A stretch of 64,000 bases of DNA from Lentimonas sp. CC4 (lineage in GTDB: Bacteria > Verrucomicrobiota > Verrucomicrobiia > Opitutales > Coraliomargaritaceae): positions 744,001-808,000 of the forward strand of contig NZ_CACVBO010000002.1 of assembly GCF_902728235.1 (NCBI RefSeq). Direction: 5' to 3'. The position numbers and the translations under genes were made by a program. The notes beneath the pieces are model-generated. The model made no database searches and was not told the origin of the DNA. It saw only the letters and a list, made by a program, of their open reading frames with translations. Positions 17,845-26,643 of this stretch are shown here, piece after piece (within the stretch, counting starts at the first letter, position 1; every line of letters begins with the position of its first letter).

Positions 17845-18816
17845 TTACTCCGACCACTCAAGGTCGAAGCGTTGAATGCATAGGAGCTTCTTGCCCTTGC
17901 CGATTTCAACACCCCAAGTCGGCCCCTCGCCTGTATTGCTGTCAGTAAATGCTTCGGGGCGATACGTGCCGCCTGCAAAGGCTTCCTCGCTCATCTTGTG
18001 CGTGGTGGTGAAGTTCACACCATCCTCTGAATACTGAATGGTGCGCACCAGATCCTTAGGTCCAACTTTACCGATCATCGCACCGACTCCTGTGCCCTGG
18101 GGCCACACAACCACTTCGTGATTTCCAGGAATGACTGGGTTCGCTTCATGACGCACATACGGGCCGCCTGGCTTCTCTGCGATCGCTAGCCCCATCTGAG
18201 TTTGAGAGGCCTTTTTGCCGAGCTGACGACCTTTGTAGTAAAACCAGTATTTCCCATCGCGCACAATCAGGCAAGAATCGTCCACCAAGTGACTATCAAA
18301 GTCCTCCTTGTTCGGACTATTTGATAACACTGGATTATTCGGCAAACGTTCCCAAGGGCCATCCGGCGAGTCGGATACCGCGATGCCGATTTTCGAATCC
18401 GGCCTCACTTTCATATTCTTGGAGATCCCAGTGAAGAACAGCCAATATTTATCTTCAGCCACTAGAATGTTCGGCGTGAATACACTCGCTTCATCCCACG
18501 CACCTGGCTCGGTGCTCTTGCCAACCGCCTGACCTTTTTCAGTCCAGTTGATACCATCCTCAGAAGTGGCATACCATACGGTCGCATCATAGCCCGTTCT
18601 CACGGGGCCGCGCGAATACCAGATGTAGTAGAGGTCACCCACTTTGATCACATCACTGGGATCACGGCGTGAGACCCCGGCTTCTTCGCCGATACCAGTC
18701 AGCTTCGTGCGACTGAATTCGACAGTGCCAAGATCCTGTGGCTCTGCGTTGACTGTAGGCGCGCAAAGGAAGCATGCCGGTAGGAGCGCGAGGAAGAGAC
18801 GTTTGTATGATTTCAT
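17845..18816 (-). CDS. secreted GH117-like five-bladed beta-propeller glycoside hydrolase
   Basis: This 323-residue protein has the signal peptide MKSYKRLFLALLPACFLCAP. The propeller blocks typical of GH117/GH43-like enzymes are RRDPSDVIKVGDLYYIWYSR, WYATSEDGINWTEKG, FTPNILVAEDKYWLFFTG, DSKIGIAVSDSPDGPWERL, DFDSHLVDDSCLIVRDGKYW and NHEVVVW. GH117 founders cleave alpha-1,3-linked 3,6-anhydro-L-galactose from red algal oligosaccharides; the substrate of this branch is unknown. RDPSD, DFDSH and NHE contain the likely catalytic acids and His. It starts 25 bp after the next GH117-like gene and is probably cotranscribed with it. Four paralogues occur in the window. Confidence 0.85.
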   Translation of the reverse strand: MKSYKRLFLALLPACFLCAPTVNAEPQDLGTVEFSRTKLTGIGEEAGVSRRDPSDVIKVGDLYYIWYSRGPVRTGYDATVWYATSEDGINWTEKGQAVGKSTEPGAWDEASVFTPNILVAEDKYWLFFTGISKNMKVRPDSKIGIAVSDSPDGPWERLPNNPVLSNSPNKEDFDSHLVDDSCLIVRDGKYWFYYKGRQLGKKASQTQMGLAIAEKPGGPYVRHEANPVIPGNHEVVVWPQGTGVGAMIGKVGPKDLVRTIQYSEDGVNFTTTHKMSEEAFAGGTYRPEAFTDSNTGEGPTWGVEIGKGKKLLCIQRFDLEWSE

Positions 18817-18840
18817 GTAAATTATATATTCGCTGCTGAA

Positions 18841-19938
18841 TTATTTCGACCACTCAACATCATAGCGGCGTAAGTAAGGCAACTTGCCCTTGCCTTTAGT
18901 GACCGCCATTTCGATGCCCCATTGAATCGGCTCGCCGGTGTTACTGTCGGTAAATGCTTCGGGACGATAGCTACCTGCCGCCCATGGGTGACCGCTAGTG
19001 ACGTTGTATGTCTTAGTGAAATTAATACCATCTTCAGAATACATCACCGAATGCTTAATGTCCTTTGGTGCGCGCGGTCCAATCATCGCGGCGACGCCAG
19101 TGCCTTCGGTCCATACGACGACCTCGTGGTTTCCTGGGATCACAGGGTTGCTCTCGTATTTCACGTAAGGCCCCTCTGGCTTATCGGCAATCGCGAGACC
19201 CATTTTAGTATGAGCGGGGCTCTTACCTTGCTCACGTCCCTTGTAGTAAAAATAATATTTTCCGCCACGAGTGACCAAGCAGGCGTCATCGACCAAGTGA
19301 CTGTCAAAGTCAGACTTAACATCGCTGTTTGTTAACGCAGGGTTCGTCGCCAGTTTCTCCCATGGGCCGTTCGGAGAGTCAGATACCGCGATGCCGATCT
19401 TTGAATCGGGGTTGAATGGCTTCTTGTGATAATCCCCAGATGTGCCAGTGTAGAAGAGCCAGTAGCGATCTTCGGCCACGAGGATATTTGGAGTGAAGGC
19501 ACTCCCTCCCTCCCAAGTGCCTGCTTCACCCTTATCGACAGCCATACCTTGCTCTGTCCAATCTAAGCCATCCGGCGAGGTGGCATACCACACCGTCGCA
19601 TCGTAACCCGGAGCAATTGTGCCTTTAGAATACCAGACATAATAGAGATCACCGACTTTGATCACATCACTCGGATCACGACGCATGACACCTTTCTCCT
19701 CGCCGATGCCGGTCAGCGCAGTGCGCGTTACCTTGACGGTTCCCACTTCTCCAACCGTCTTCTTTGCGACATCACCCGTTCGAGTCGCTGGAATCAGGTC
19801 ATTGGAGTCCGTTTTAGCTAAGTCCGAAGTCATTGACTTATGCTCGGGCGAAGCACTCTTCGTTTCGGTTGTTTGACAAGCACTGACAAGGAAGCACGCG
19901 GGTAGCAGTGCGAGAAGGGTGAGTTTATTCGTTTTCAT
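18841..19938 (-). CDS. GH117-like glycoside hydrolase, predicted lipoprotein
   Basis: This 365-residue protein has the same propeller signature as its neighbour (RRDPSDVIKVGDLYYVWYSK, WYATSPDGLDWTEQG, DFDSHLVDDACLVTRGGKYY, NHEVVVWTEG). It differs in its N-terminus: MKTNKLTLLALLPACFLVSA followed by Cys is a lipobox, so the mature protein should be lipid-anchored at Cys21, with a flexible Ser/Thr/Lys linker of about 40 residues before the domain. The neighbour appears to be soluble and periplasmic, so the pair may act in different layers (inference). It is the first gene of a two-gene unit with a regulon-type promoter at 20044-20093. Confidence 0.88.
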   Translation of the reverse strand: MKTNKLTLLALLPACFLVSACQTTETKSASPEHKSMTSDLAKTDSNDLIPATRTGDVAKKTVGEVGTVKVTRTALTGIGEEKGVMRRDPSDVIKVGDLYYVWYSKGTIAPGYDATVWYATSPDGLDWTEQGMAVDKGEAGTWEGGSAFTPNILVAEDRYWLFYTGTSGDYHKKPFNPDSKIGIAVSDSPNGPWEKLATNPALTNSDVKSDFDSHLVDDACLVTRGGKYYFYYKGREQGKSPAHTKMGLAIADKPEGPYVKYESNPVIPGNHEVVVWTEGTGVAAMIGPRAPKDIKHSVMYSEDGINFTKTYNVTSGHPWAAGSYRPEAFTDSNTGEPIQWGIEMAVTKGKGKLPYLRRYDVEWSK

Positions 19939-20043
19939 GAGATGATGATTGTGATGAGCGGTAACTTAAGGGCGTATTTAAATGGAGGGGTCAGTGATCG
20001 CAGACTGGTCGCTATATGCTTCAAAACCACTTAACAGATAGTG

Positions 20044-20093
20044 ACTATTCTATAAGATTGGAGCGTTGAGAACAATCGCTGAAAACAGGTAAA
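20044..20093 (-). promoter_or_regulatory. regulon-type promoter of the GH117-like pair
   Basis: On the minus strand TTTACCTGTTTTCAGCGATT-GTT is followed by 21 bp and AATAGT (20049-20044). TAGAAT three bases upstream would fit an 18-bp spacing instead. ACCTGTTTTCAG closely matches the site at 53522-53543. Confidence 0.6.
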
Positions 20094-20135
20094 TTTGAAC
20101 CGCCCGCGTTGCTGGAGAACACAAAGGCGCGGAGA

Positions 20136-20830
20136 ATACTGCCGCGCATCAAGAATTGTGATTTATGCTCAACGTATTCGGGAGGGACGAGCTACGCCTC
20201 GTCTTGCGGTGTGCTGGTGCTTTGGTTGAGAATGTGATGAACCGGCCAGTCGTGAGCTTGTCGAACGGGTGCCCTTGGGGCAGGTGAAGAACAGACCGCT
20301 TATGTGCGCTTATTTTACGCTTATGAGGGAAATGGCTTTTTGCTCAATTAAAGTGCTTCGCAGTTGGCTTATATATTGAGCACTCAAGGCACTTGAAGCA
20401 ACGAATTGATAGTCAAGCCCTTCAAAGATGATGAATGTTCACCGCCATTTATCAGTGCCGCCTTTCCCTGCAATCGATATGCTTTTTTCTCATATACGTC
20501 GTGCTGGATAAGCGTTGCATAAGCGTAAATAAGCGGTTCCCAGCTCTGCTGGGTCTGTGACCGAGCGGTTTTCTGCTGCAGGGTAAGGGCCGACCGATTT
20601 TCTGAATCGAAGGAGAGGTGCTCAAAGAACCGCGTTCATCGCGGCAACTAGAACACTCAAAAATATGGGTAAAGCTCAGGCTCCGCCTCGTCTTGCGGTG
20701 TGCTGGTGCTTTGGCTCTGTGCTTTGGCTCGGCTGACGGCGCGGAGGCCGTCCCTCCCCAAACAACCAATACATTCGGCAGAGCCGCATAAGCTGCGGCA
20801 CGTTTCACTAATTATGGTGCGCGCGAGTAT
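20136..20830. repeat. MITE-like repeat family A, copy 3, split by about 400 bp of other sequence
   Basis: The left end ATACTGCCGCGCATCAAGAA and core CTCGTCTTGCGGTGTGCTGG stop near 20230. The core resumes at about 20640 and runs to the right end TTTCACTAATTATGGTGCGC-GCGAGTAT. The inserted stretch has its own imperfect inverted pair: CCGCTTATGTGCGCTTATTTTAC... (20299-20325) against GCATAAGCGTAAATAAGCGG (20525-20545). This could be an element within an element or two partial copies. No protein gene is supported between 19939 and 20888. Confidence 0.6.
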
Positions 20831-20888
20831 CGCTGTTTAAAAAACACCTCCTACGCCTTTTTGCGGCTACCTTTACTTGAAATCTAAA

Positions 20889-22538
20889 TCACTCCCCATT
20901 CACCACATACGCATCCCAGAACCCTCGAACGGTCGTCCGACCAGCGGACTCATCCGACAAGTCAAAGATCCACATGGCTTCCACGGTGTCCGAGAAGTCG
21001 ACCCCACCATTCGTCAATACTTTCCCCCAGTAGGAAGAGCCATCGACGATCTCCTTGGCCAAGAGCCATAGCTCTCTTGCATGGATGTTTGGATTCTGCG
21101 GATCAATCGCTTCCGGCAAATAGTGGGTGTCTGCATTCTTGTAGTTGGGAGTTTTCGGGCCACGACTGGGCTTTGCTCCATAAGGATTATTGCCGTCATC
21201 CAGCTGCACATAAGTCAAGATCGATGGGTCGTTGATGTATGACCAATCATTCTTACCATCAGTGAAGAGCGCACCTCGGTCTGGGTGACCTGCAGTATGC
21301 CGCTCATTCCAAATGCTATGCTGGACGAGGATGACGTTCGTCGCAGTATTTGTGACTCCATCCGCTATGAGTTTCGCGACCCAGTCCGCTGTGAAATCGG
21401 ATTGGCCGGCATCCATTACAAACACGCGCCCGCCTGCCTCTAAGATCGGCTTGGCTTTGGCTTTCACTACATCCGATGCAAAGTCCATCTGTGCAATCCG
21501 CTCTGGAGAGCGCACCACATAGCCGTCTTCATTGGTTCCGTAGATGATGCGCGCATGCGCATTCACCCAACGAGCCTGCGCACGCTGCTCAGCTGTATCT
21601 GTGGGCAGCGCTTCGAAGCCAAACGCGAGGTCAAACAGACGGCGTGAGTCGATATACTTGAAGCGGCTGTTCTTCACCTGCACCCCATACGCTCCAGCCA
21701 CGGCAAAGTAATTCACACCCTCAAAGTTAGGATGCGCTAATAGGCAACCGACAGCCGCTTGCGCGTGGATATCATCGGAATCGGGAAGGCTATCAAACTG
21801 AGCGATGAAGAGATCCTTCGCTTTGTTGAAATCATTAGACTTGGAAGTTGGCGCAGCGTTGGAATGCTGAGTGAGCCCTTCAACCGCTGAAGCTGGGACA
21901 TCTTTATGACGAAACACCAGACGATCCACTTTGAAGAATTGCGAGCGCCCTGAGACCACGAGCTTGTAGGTTTCGCCAGCCTTGAAATCATAGACCGCCA
22001 CCCGTTTGTTATTATGGCCACCGGGATCTAGACGATTACCAGAGACCCACTCGAATTGCTTATCGGCTCCGCCAAAAAATTTGGTGTCTGCTTGAAGCAG
22101 TGCGAGCGGCGCATCTTTCCTGTGCGCATCCCCCGCATTCGGGCCAGCGGAAAAATCGCCTTCGACTCGCACGTAGCAATCATTGGCAATATCAGAGCGC
22201 TGTTTCCCTTTGATCTCTAAGACTTCTTTTGCACATCGCAGGTGAAGGTAATAAAGCCCGCCTTTGTTGATTGTAAACTCATACTCCAAGGGAGAATTCG
22301 GTTTGCCGCTAATCGGCGAGTTGCCAGTAAATTCTAAATACCCATTTCCACTGAAGTCGTTCTTCAGCTTCGTGCGCTTCAACTCCCACAGCCCGAGCGG
22401 CGAATCGGTATCTTCGAGTTCAATATCCACAATGCCCTTCGTTTCATGATGCATGGCATGCGTATTGAAGGCGGCACTGAAAAGTGCAGTCGCGAGGATT
22501 AACAGTCGTATAAATAAAATTCGGGGTAAATGATACAT
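20889..22538 (-). CDS. secreted protein with carbohydrate-binding-like N-domain and nucleoside-hydrolase-like C-domain, function unknown
   Basis: Taken from the ATG at 22536-22538 (549 residues), which gives a clear signal peptide, MYHLPRILFIRLLILATALF-SAAFNTHA. A longer frame to 22691 would overlap the GH95 promoter and has no signal peptide. Residues about 35-225 look like a beta-sandwich sugar-binding domain (GLYYLHLRCAKEVLEIKGKQ, FKAGETYKLVVSGRSQFFKV). The C-terminal part (about 235-549) begins FDSLPDSDDIHAQAAVGCLL and recalls DUF1593/nucleoside-hydrolase-like folds in its DxDD segment, but no family assignment is secure. The gene is divergent from GH95. A TATAAT lies about 65 bp upstream on the minus strand. 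Confidence 0.75.
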   Translation of the reverse strand: MYHLPRILFIRLLILATALFSAAFNTHAMHHETKGIVDIELEDTDSPLGLWELKRTKLKNDFSGNGYLEFTGNSPISGKPNSPLEYEFTINKGGLYYLHLRCAKEVLEIKGKQRSDIANDCYVRVEGDFSAGPNAGDAHRKDAPLALLQADTKFFGGADKQFEWVSGNRLDPGGHNNKRVAVYDFKAGETYKLVVSGRSQFFKVDRLVFRHKDVPASAVEGLTQHSNAAPTSKSNDFNKAKDLFIAQFDSLPDSDDIHAQAAVGCLLAHPNFEGVNYFAVAGAYGVQVKNSRFKYIDSRRLFDLAFGFEALPTDTAEQRAQARWVNAHARIIYGTNEDGYVVRSPERIAQMDFASDVVKAKAKPILEAGGRVFVMDAGQSDFTADWVAKLIADGVTNTATNVILVQHSIWNERHTAGHPDRGALFTDGKNDWSYINDPSILTYVQLDDGNNPYGAKPSRGPKTPNYKNADTHYLPEAIDPQNPNIHARELWLLAKEIVDGSSYWGKVLTNGGVDFSDTVEAMWIFDLSDESAGRTTVRGFWDAYVVNGE

Positions 22539-22666
22539 AGTCTTGAATAAGAACGGTATTTGATTTTTAGACAAAATCTTTATCAGACTTTTTCGTATGC
22601 ATATTATAAGGCTGCGTCGCCTATTTTCTGAAACAACCATGCAGTTGAGGCAATGGACGATGGCGG

Positions 22667-22716
22667 AATCCCTGTATCCAGTGATATACATATACTTGAT
22701 ATAGGTGTAGTATCCT
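22667..22716 (+). promoter_or_regulatory. regulon-type promoter of the GH95 gene
   Basis: AATCCCTGTATCCAGTGATA-TAC (22667-22689) is followed by 21 bp and TATCCT (22711-22716). It is the only plus-strand member. Transcription would begin near 22723, which excludes the upstream ATG at 22653 and places the start codon at 22740. Confidence 0.75.
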
Positions 22717-22739
22717 ATTCTTATTTTTGCATAAAAACT

Positions 22740-25220
22740 ATGAAACTTCTCAAACTCCTCTGTCTCAGTTTTTCTCTATGCTCCTTCGCGACCGGGAGCG
22801 AATTGACACTCCGCTACGATGAGCCCGCGGCGGACGATCTTGGCGAACGATTCGGCAAAGGGAGATCGAACTATATAAAGGAAGCGCTTCCTCTCGGGAA
22901 CGGCCGCCTTGGAACCATGTTTTCCGGTGGCGTCGAGCTAGAGCGCCTCATGTTCAATGACATCACCCTCTGGTGGAATGGTAAGCGTGGCACCGACGTG
23001 GTCACCCAATCTGGCGCACGCGAGGGAGCCTACAAAAACCTCGAAAAAGTCAGAGACGTCTACCGCAGCGGAAACATCGGCTCAGGCCCAGACTCTATGG
23101 AGTCAATGTCGACCAAGTATCTCTCCACTCAGGAGCCACTCGGAAGCTACACCACCATGACCAACGTCTCGATTGAGACAGGGCATACTCTGGCAGAGGT
23201 CAAAAACTACGAGCGGTCCCTCGATCTCATGACTGGTATGGGCTTGGTTAAATACGATCTGGACGATTCCTCCTACCAGCGCGAATTTTTCTGCAGCCAC
23301 CCGCATGACGCAACTGGAGCACGTTTCACATCAACCAATGAACCTCTCGATCTCACGATTAAGGTTCACACCGTCCACAGCATCGAATCGACTGAGTTCC
23401 GTGACGACACTCTTTGGGTGACCGTCAAAGTGGACATGGTCGAGGACCCTGTCTTCCTGATGCAGGCCATCTACATTGATGCAGATGGAGGCACCGTCAG
23501 TGCAGATCAAAATGGAACCGTCAAAATCACAGGCACAAACGAGGTTCGCCTTTTCTCCACAGCCTACAGCGACTACCTCCCGATCTTTCCTGCTTTTAAA
23601 GGCCGTGACTACGTCAAAGACCTAGAGGCAAGCATCGCTACTCTGAAGAAGGTCGGCTACGACGCTGTTAAGGAAAGCCACATCGCAGACTTTTCGGCAC
23701 TAATGGCTCGCTGCCAGTTCGAGCTCGATTTCGAGCCGTCTGGTAAAACAACCGATCTCATGATCAAAGAGAAGGTCGGAGCCGAACTTGAAGTGCTCCA
23801 CTTTCAGTTCGCCCGCTACCTCCAACTCGGTTGCTCCCGCACTGCCCCAGTCCCATCCAACCTCCAAGGACTGTGGAATGCTGATAAAACTGCTATGTGG
23901 AACGGCGACTACCACACGGACATCAACCTCGCCATGAACTACTGGATGCCAGATCCATCCAACCTCTCCGAGTCTTTCCGCCCCTATGTCGAATTCATGA
24001 AAGTCGTCGCAGAGTCCGGTAAGCATAATGCGCGAGAAGTCTTCGGCATCAATAAAGGCTGGAGCATGGGGCTTAATGGCAACGTCTATGGCTTCACCGC
24101 GCAGAACGTGCATGGCCGCCGCAATCAGCAAGCAGGCCACTGGCTCTGCCAAAACCTCTACGAACACTATGCGTTCAACCAAGACCGTAAATACCTAGAG
24201 GAAATCTTTCCAATCATGAAGGGTGCCGTCGAGTTCTTCGTCGAATTCCTAGCCCCCATCGGTGATGGCTCGCTCGCGGTATTCCCCACATGGTCTCCTG
24301 AGTGTCATTACAATCCAACGAACCCGGATCAATCAGCGAGAATGAAACACAACAAGCAAGTCATGGGCGCGAACTGGGATCAGCAACTCCTCGTGAACCT
24401 GTTTACCGACTTCATCGAAGCATCGCTCATCCTTGACCGAGACCCCGAGCTTCGCGCCTCACTTAGAGAACTCTTGCCCAAGCTCGCGCCACAAAAGATT
24501 GGACGCCATGGCCAGATTCAAGAATGGCCTGAAGACTGGGATGATCCTAAGAACAGACATCGACACATCTCACATCTCATCGCTCTGCACCCAGGCCGCG
24601 ACTTCTCCCCCCTTAGCACGCCAGAGCTCTACGACGCAGCGCTCGTAACCATGAAACACCGCGGCGATGACGCGACTGGATGGAGCGTCGGCTGGAAGAC
24701 CTGCTTCTGGGCGCGCCTACACAATGGCGACCGTGCACACAGCATCTACAAGCTGCTCCTCGCCAAGAAAGTTCATCCAAATCTCTTCGACTTCCACCCA
24801 CCGTTTCAGATTGATGGCAACTTTGGTGCCGCTGCCGGCGTCTGTGAAATGCTCCTCCAGAGCCATCTGCGCAGCATAGACTCTAGCGCAACAGAAATTG
24901 CGGAAGCAACCTACGTCGCTTACGAGCCCACCGCAGACAACGAAAAAGTATTCGTCGCCACAGTGCCTCCAAACTCACTCGTAGATGCACCCTTCATTCT
25001 GCACTTACTACCCGCACTACCATCTGAGTGGAGAAAAGGCAGCATCTCAGGTATGAAAGCTAGAGGTGGTTTTCTAGTAGACATCGCGTGGGAAGGCGGA
25101 CAACTCAAGACTGCTAAAATCACCGCCAGTAAAGACGGCACCTTCCGCCTTTACCACGACGAGCAGCTCTCGAATAACATCAGCCTAAAAGCTGGAGAAA
25201 GCTACAGCTACGCAAAGTAG
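22740..25220 (+). CDS. secreted alpha-L-fucosidase / alpha-L-galactosidase-type GH95 enzyme
   Basis: Inverting GH95 enzyme of 826 residues with the signal peptide MKLLKLLCLSFSLCSFATGS. The N-terminal beta domain opens LRYDEPAADDLG and NYIKEALPLGNGRLGTMFSG. The (alpha/alpha)6 domain carries NLQGLWNADKTAMWNGDYHT, DINLAMNYW (Asn396), PTWSPE (Glu521, expected general acid), GWSVGWKTCFWARLHNGDRA and FQIDGNFGAAAG (Asp692). All family landmarks are present, so activity on terminal alpha-linked fucose or L-galactose is expected. The start is set by the promoter at 22667-22716 and by the signal peptide. The nearest plus-strand genes are far away, so it is monocistronic. Confidence 0.96.
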   Translation: MKLLKLLCLSFSLCSFATGSELTLRYDEPAADDLGERFGKGRSNYIKEALPLGNGRLGTMFSGGVELERLMFNDITLWWNGKRGTDVVTQSGAREGAYKNLEKVRDVYRSGNIGSGPDSMESMSTKYLSTQEPLGSYTTMTNVSIETGHTLAEVKNYERSLDLMTGMGLVKYDLDDSSYQREFFCSHPHDATGARFTSTNEPLDLTIKVHTVHSIESTEFRDDTLWVTVKVDMVEDPVFLMQAIYIDADGGTVSADQNGTVKITGTNEVRLFSTAYSDYLPIFPAFKGRDYVKDLEASIATLKKVGYDAVKESHIADFSALMARCQFELDFEPSGKTTDLMIKEKVGAELEVLHFQFARYLQLGCSRTAPVPSNLQGLWNADKTAMWNGDYHTDINLAMNYWMPDPSNLSESFRPYVEFMKVVAESGKHNAREVFGINKGWSMGLNGNVYGFTAQNVHGRRNQQAGHWLCQNLYEHYAFNQDRKYLEEIFPIMKGAVEFFVEFLAPIGDGSLAVFPTWSPECHYNPTNPDQSARMKHNKQVMGANWDQQLLVNLFTDFIEASLILDRDPELRASLRELLPKLAPQKIGRHGQIQEWPEDWDDPKNRHRHISHLIALHPGRDFSPLSTPELYDAALVTMKHRGDDATGWSVGWKTCFWARLHNGDRAHSIYKLLLAKKVHPNLFDFHPPFQIDGNFGAAAGVCEMLLQSHLRSIDSSATEIAEATYVAYEPTADNEKVFVATVPPNSLVDAPFILHLLPALPSEWRKGSISGMKARGGFLVDIAWEGGQLKTAKITASKDGTFRLYHDEQLSNNISLKAGESYSYAK

Positions 25221-25221
25221 T

Positions 25222-25480
25222 TTATCCTTAAAAGATGAGTTAGGCGGAGGTCTTCCGTAGATGGCGAAGCAAGTCAGAAGACAGTGGTTAGAATCTGAAC
25301 ATCAGTGTTTTATGAAGCATCTTCGATTCGCCAAATGGCTTCGCCCTTCGGTTGCACCCAAGCGCATAATAAAGTGTCGCTGCGCTCGGTAGGCAACTTA
25401 TCAGATTGCTACGCCATCTCCGACAGACCTCCGTCGTGTAAATTCGTGTGCATTGCTACGCCATCTCCGGCAGACCTACG
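25222..25480 (+). repeat. dispersed repeat, family B, copy 2
   Basis: Longer copy running from TATCCTTAAAAGATGAGTTA through CGCCAAATGGCTTCGCCCTT and AGTGTCGCTGCGCTCGGTAG. It includes CTACGCCATCTCCG segments. It fills most of the 25221-25563 gap; nothing else is seen there. Confidence 0.65.
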
Positions 25481-25563
25481 TCGGGGTTTCTAAAATTGAA
25501 CCTAAGCCTACTGTAGAGGCTTCTATTCTCTTGGCTAGATGAGATTAAGTTAAAATAGATTCA

Positions 25564-26628
25564 TTATGGCCATTTGATCTCAATGCGACGCAAGCCGAGG
25601 CCGTCTTTGTTCTTTTCTGCAGAAATCCCCCAGGTGGGTCGTGCCCCTATATTGCCTTCTTCAAAATCAGCCCGATACATTCCAAGGGCTTTTTGCGAGG
25701 TAATCGGATTCATGCTCTTAAAGTTGATACCGTCCGTAGACTCATAGTAGAGCGATGGACCATGGGAGGTGCAAAGGGAACCGACACTACCATCAGGATT
25801 CTTCCAAAGCACCGCCTCATGCCCTTCATGCAAGATTTCCCCGTGCTTCACATAGGGGCCCTCGGGTTTATCCGCGACCGCAACCAAGAGAAACGTTCTC
25901 TGCCTTACACGTATGTCTTTACCCTCCGCATCGATGGTCTTCGGGTAACCTTTGTAATAGAGCCATATCTTATCCTCTCTAACGACAAATACAGTATCAT
26001 CGCAAAGGAATCCATCCGGAGCATCGTAAGAATCAGTCGGCGTGACCATCGGATTGTCCCCCAATTTTGTCCAGGGGCCATCTGGCGACTCCGAAACAGC
26101 CATACCGATCGAAGCTAAATTATGAGGAATATTGAAAGGTGCTTTCACACCAGTGTAAGCGAGGTAATATATACCCTTATAGGCCAAAATATTCGGCGTA
26201 TAGACTCCACCTTCATCCCAAGCTCCGGCCCCACCCTTATCTATGGCGATTCCTTGCTCTTGCCAATCGACACCATCTTTACTTGTCGCATACCAAGTAT
26301 TCGCACTCCAGCCACCGGGGAAGCCTTGCTCACTCTGATGGATTTTTGCATACCACACATAATAGGTATCCCCCACACGAATGATATCACTGGGATCTCG
26401 GCGCTTCCACTCCGGTGTCTGCAGAGTGGGTGTATCCGAAACTGTAATCACCACCTGCGCATCACTGGCTGGTGTCGGATCCACCTTCACTTCTTGTTTC
26501 CAGAACTTAAAAGCTTCGGCGTAGATCTCCTTATGGTTCTTGGGGTCTAAGTCTTCAGATGCAGTAGTCACTGTCGATAGAGCGACAAGTGCTGAAACTA
26601 AGACCATGCATTTCATGTTGTTTTTCAT
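25564..26628 (-). CDS. secreted GH117-like glycoside hydrolase, divergent member
   Basis: This 354-residue protein has a signal peptide to about residue 23 (TASEDL). Propeller blocks are KRRDPSDIIRVGDTYYVWYA, WYATSKDGVDWQEQG, GVYTPNILAYKGIYYLAYTG, SIGMAVSESPDGPWTKLGDN, DDTVFVVREDKIWLYYKG and GHEAVLWKNPDG. It differs from the three other paralogues in having HEAVLW for NHEVVVW and FLCDDT in place of the DFDSHLVDD block, so its substrate may differ. It starts 15 bp after the sulfatase at 26644-28083 and should be transcribed with it from the promoter at 28167-28213. Start Met1 or Met5 are both possible. Confidence 0.85.
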   Translation of the reverse strand: MKNNMKCMVLVSALVALSTVTTASEDLDPKNHKEIYAEAFKFWKQEVKVDPTPASDAQVVITVSDTPTLQTPEWKRRDPSDIIRVGDTYYVWYAKIHQSEQGFPGGWSANTWYATSKDGVDWQEQGIAIDKGGAGAWDEGGVYTPNILAYKGIYYLAYTGVKAPFNIPHNLASIGMAVSESPDGPWTKLGDNPMVTPTDSYDAPDGFLCDDTVFVVREDKIWLYYKGYPKTIDAEGKDIRVRQRTFLLVAVADKPEGPYVKHGEILHEGHEAVLWKNPDGSVGSLCTSHGPSLYYESTDGINFKSMNPITSQKALGMYRADFEEGNIGARPTWGISAEKNKDGLGLRRIEIKWP

Positions 26629-26643
26629 TTTCGAATAATTACT

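Noticed and set aside
20452-20808. 118-codon minus-strand frame
   Set aside because: It covers the split family A repeat and has the same repeat-derived peptide (APAHRKTRRS); no signal, no domain, no ribosome binding site.
22538-22691. N-terminal extension of the minus-strand gene divergent from GH95
   Set aside because: It would put coding sequence across the GH95 promoter box and removes the signal peptide from the N-terminus.
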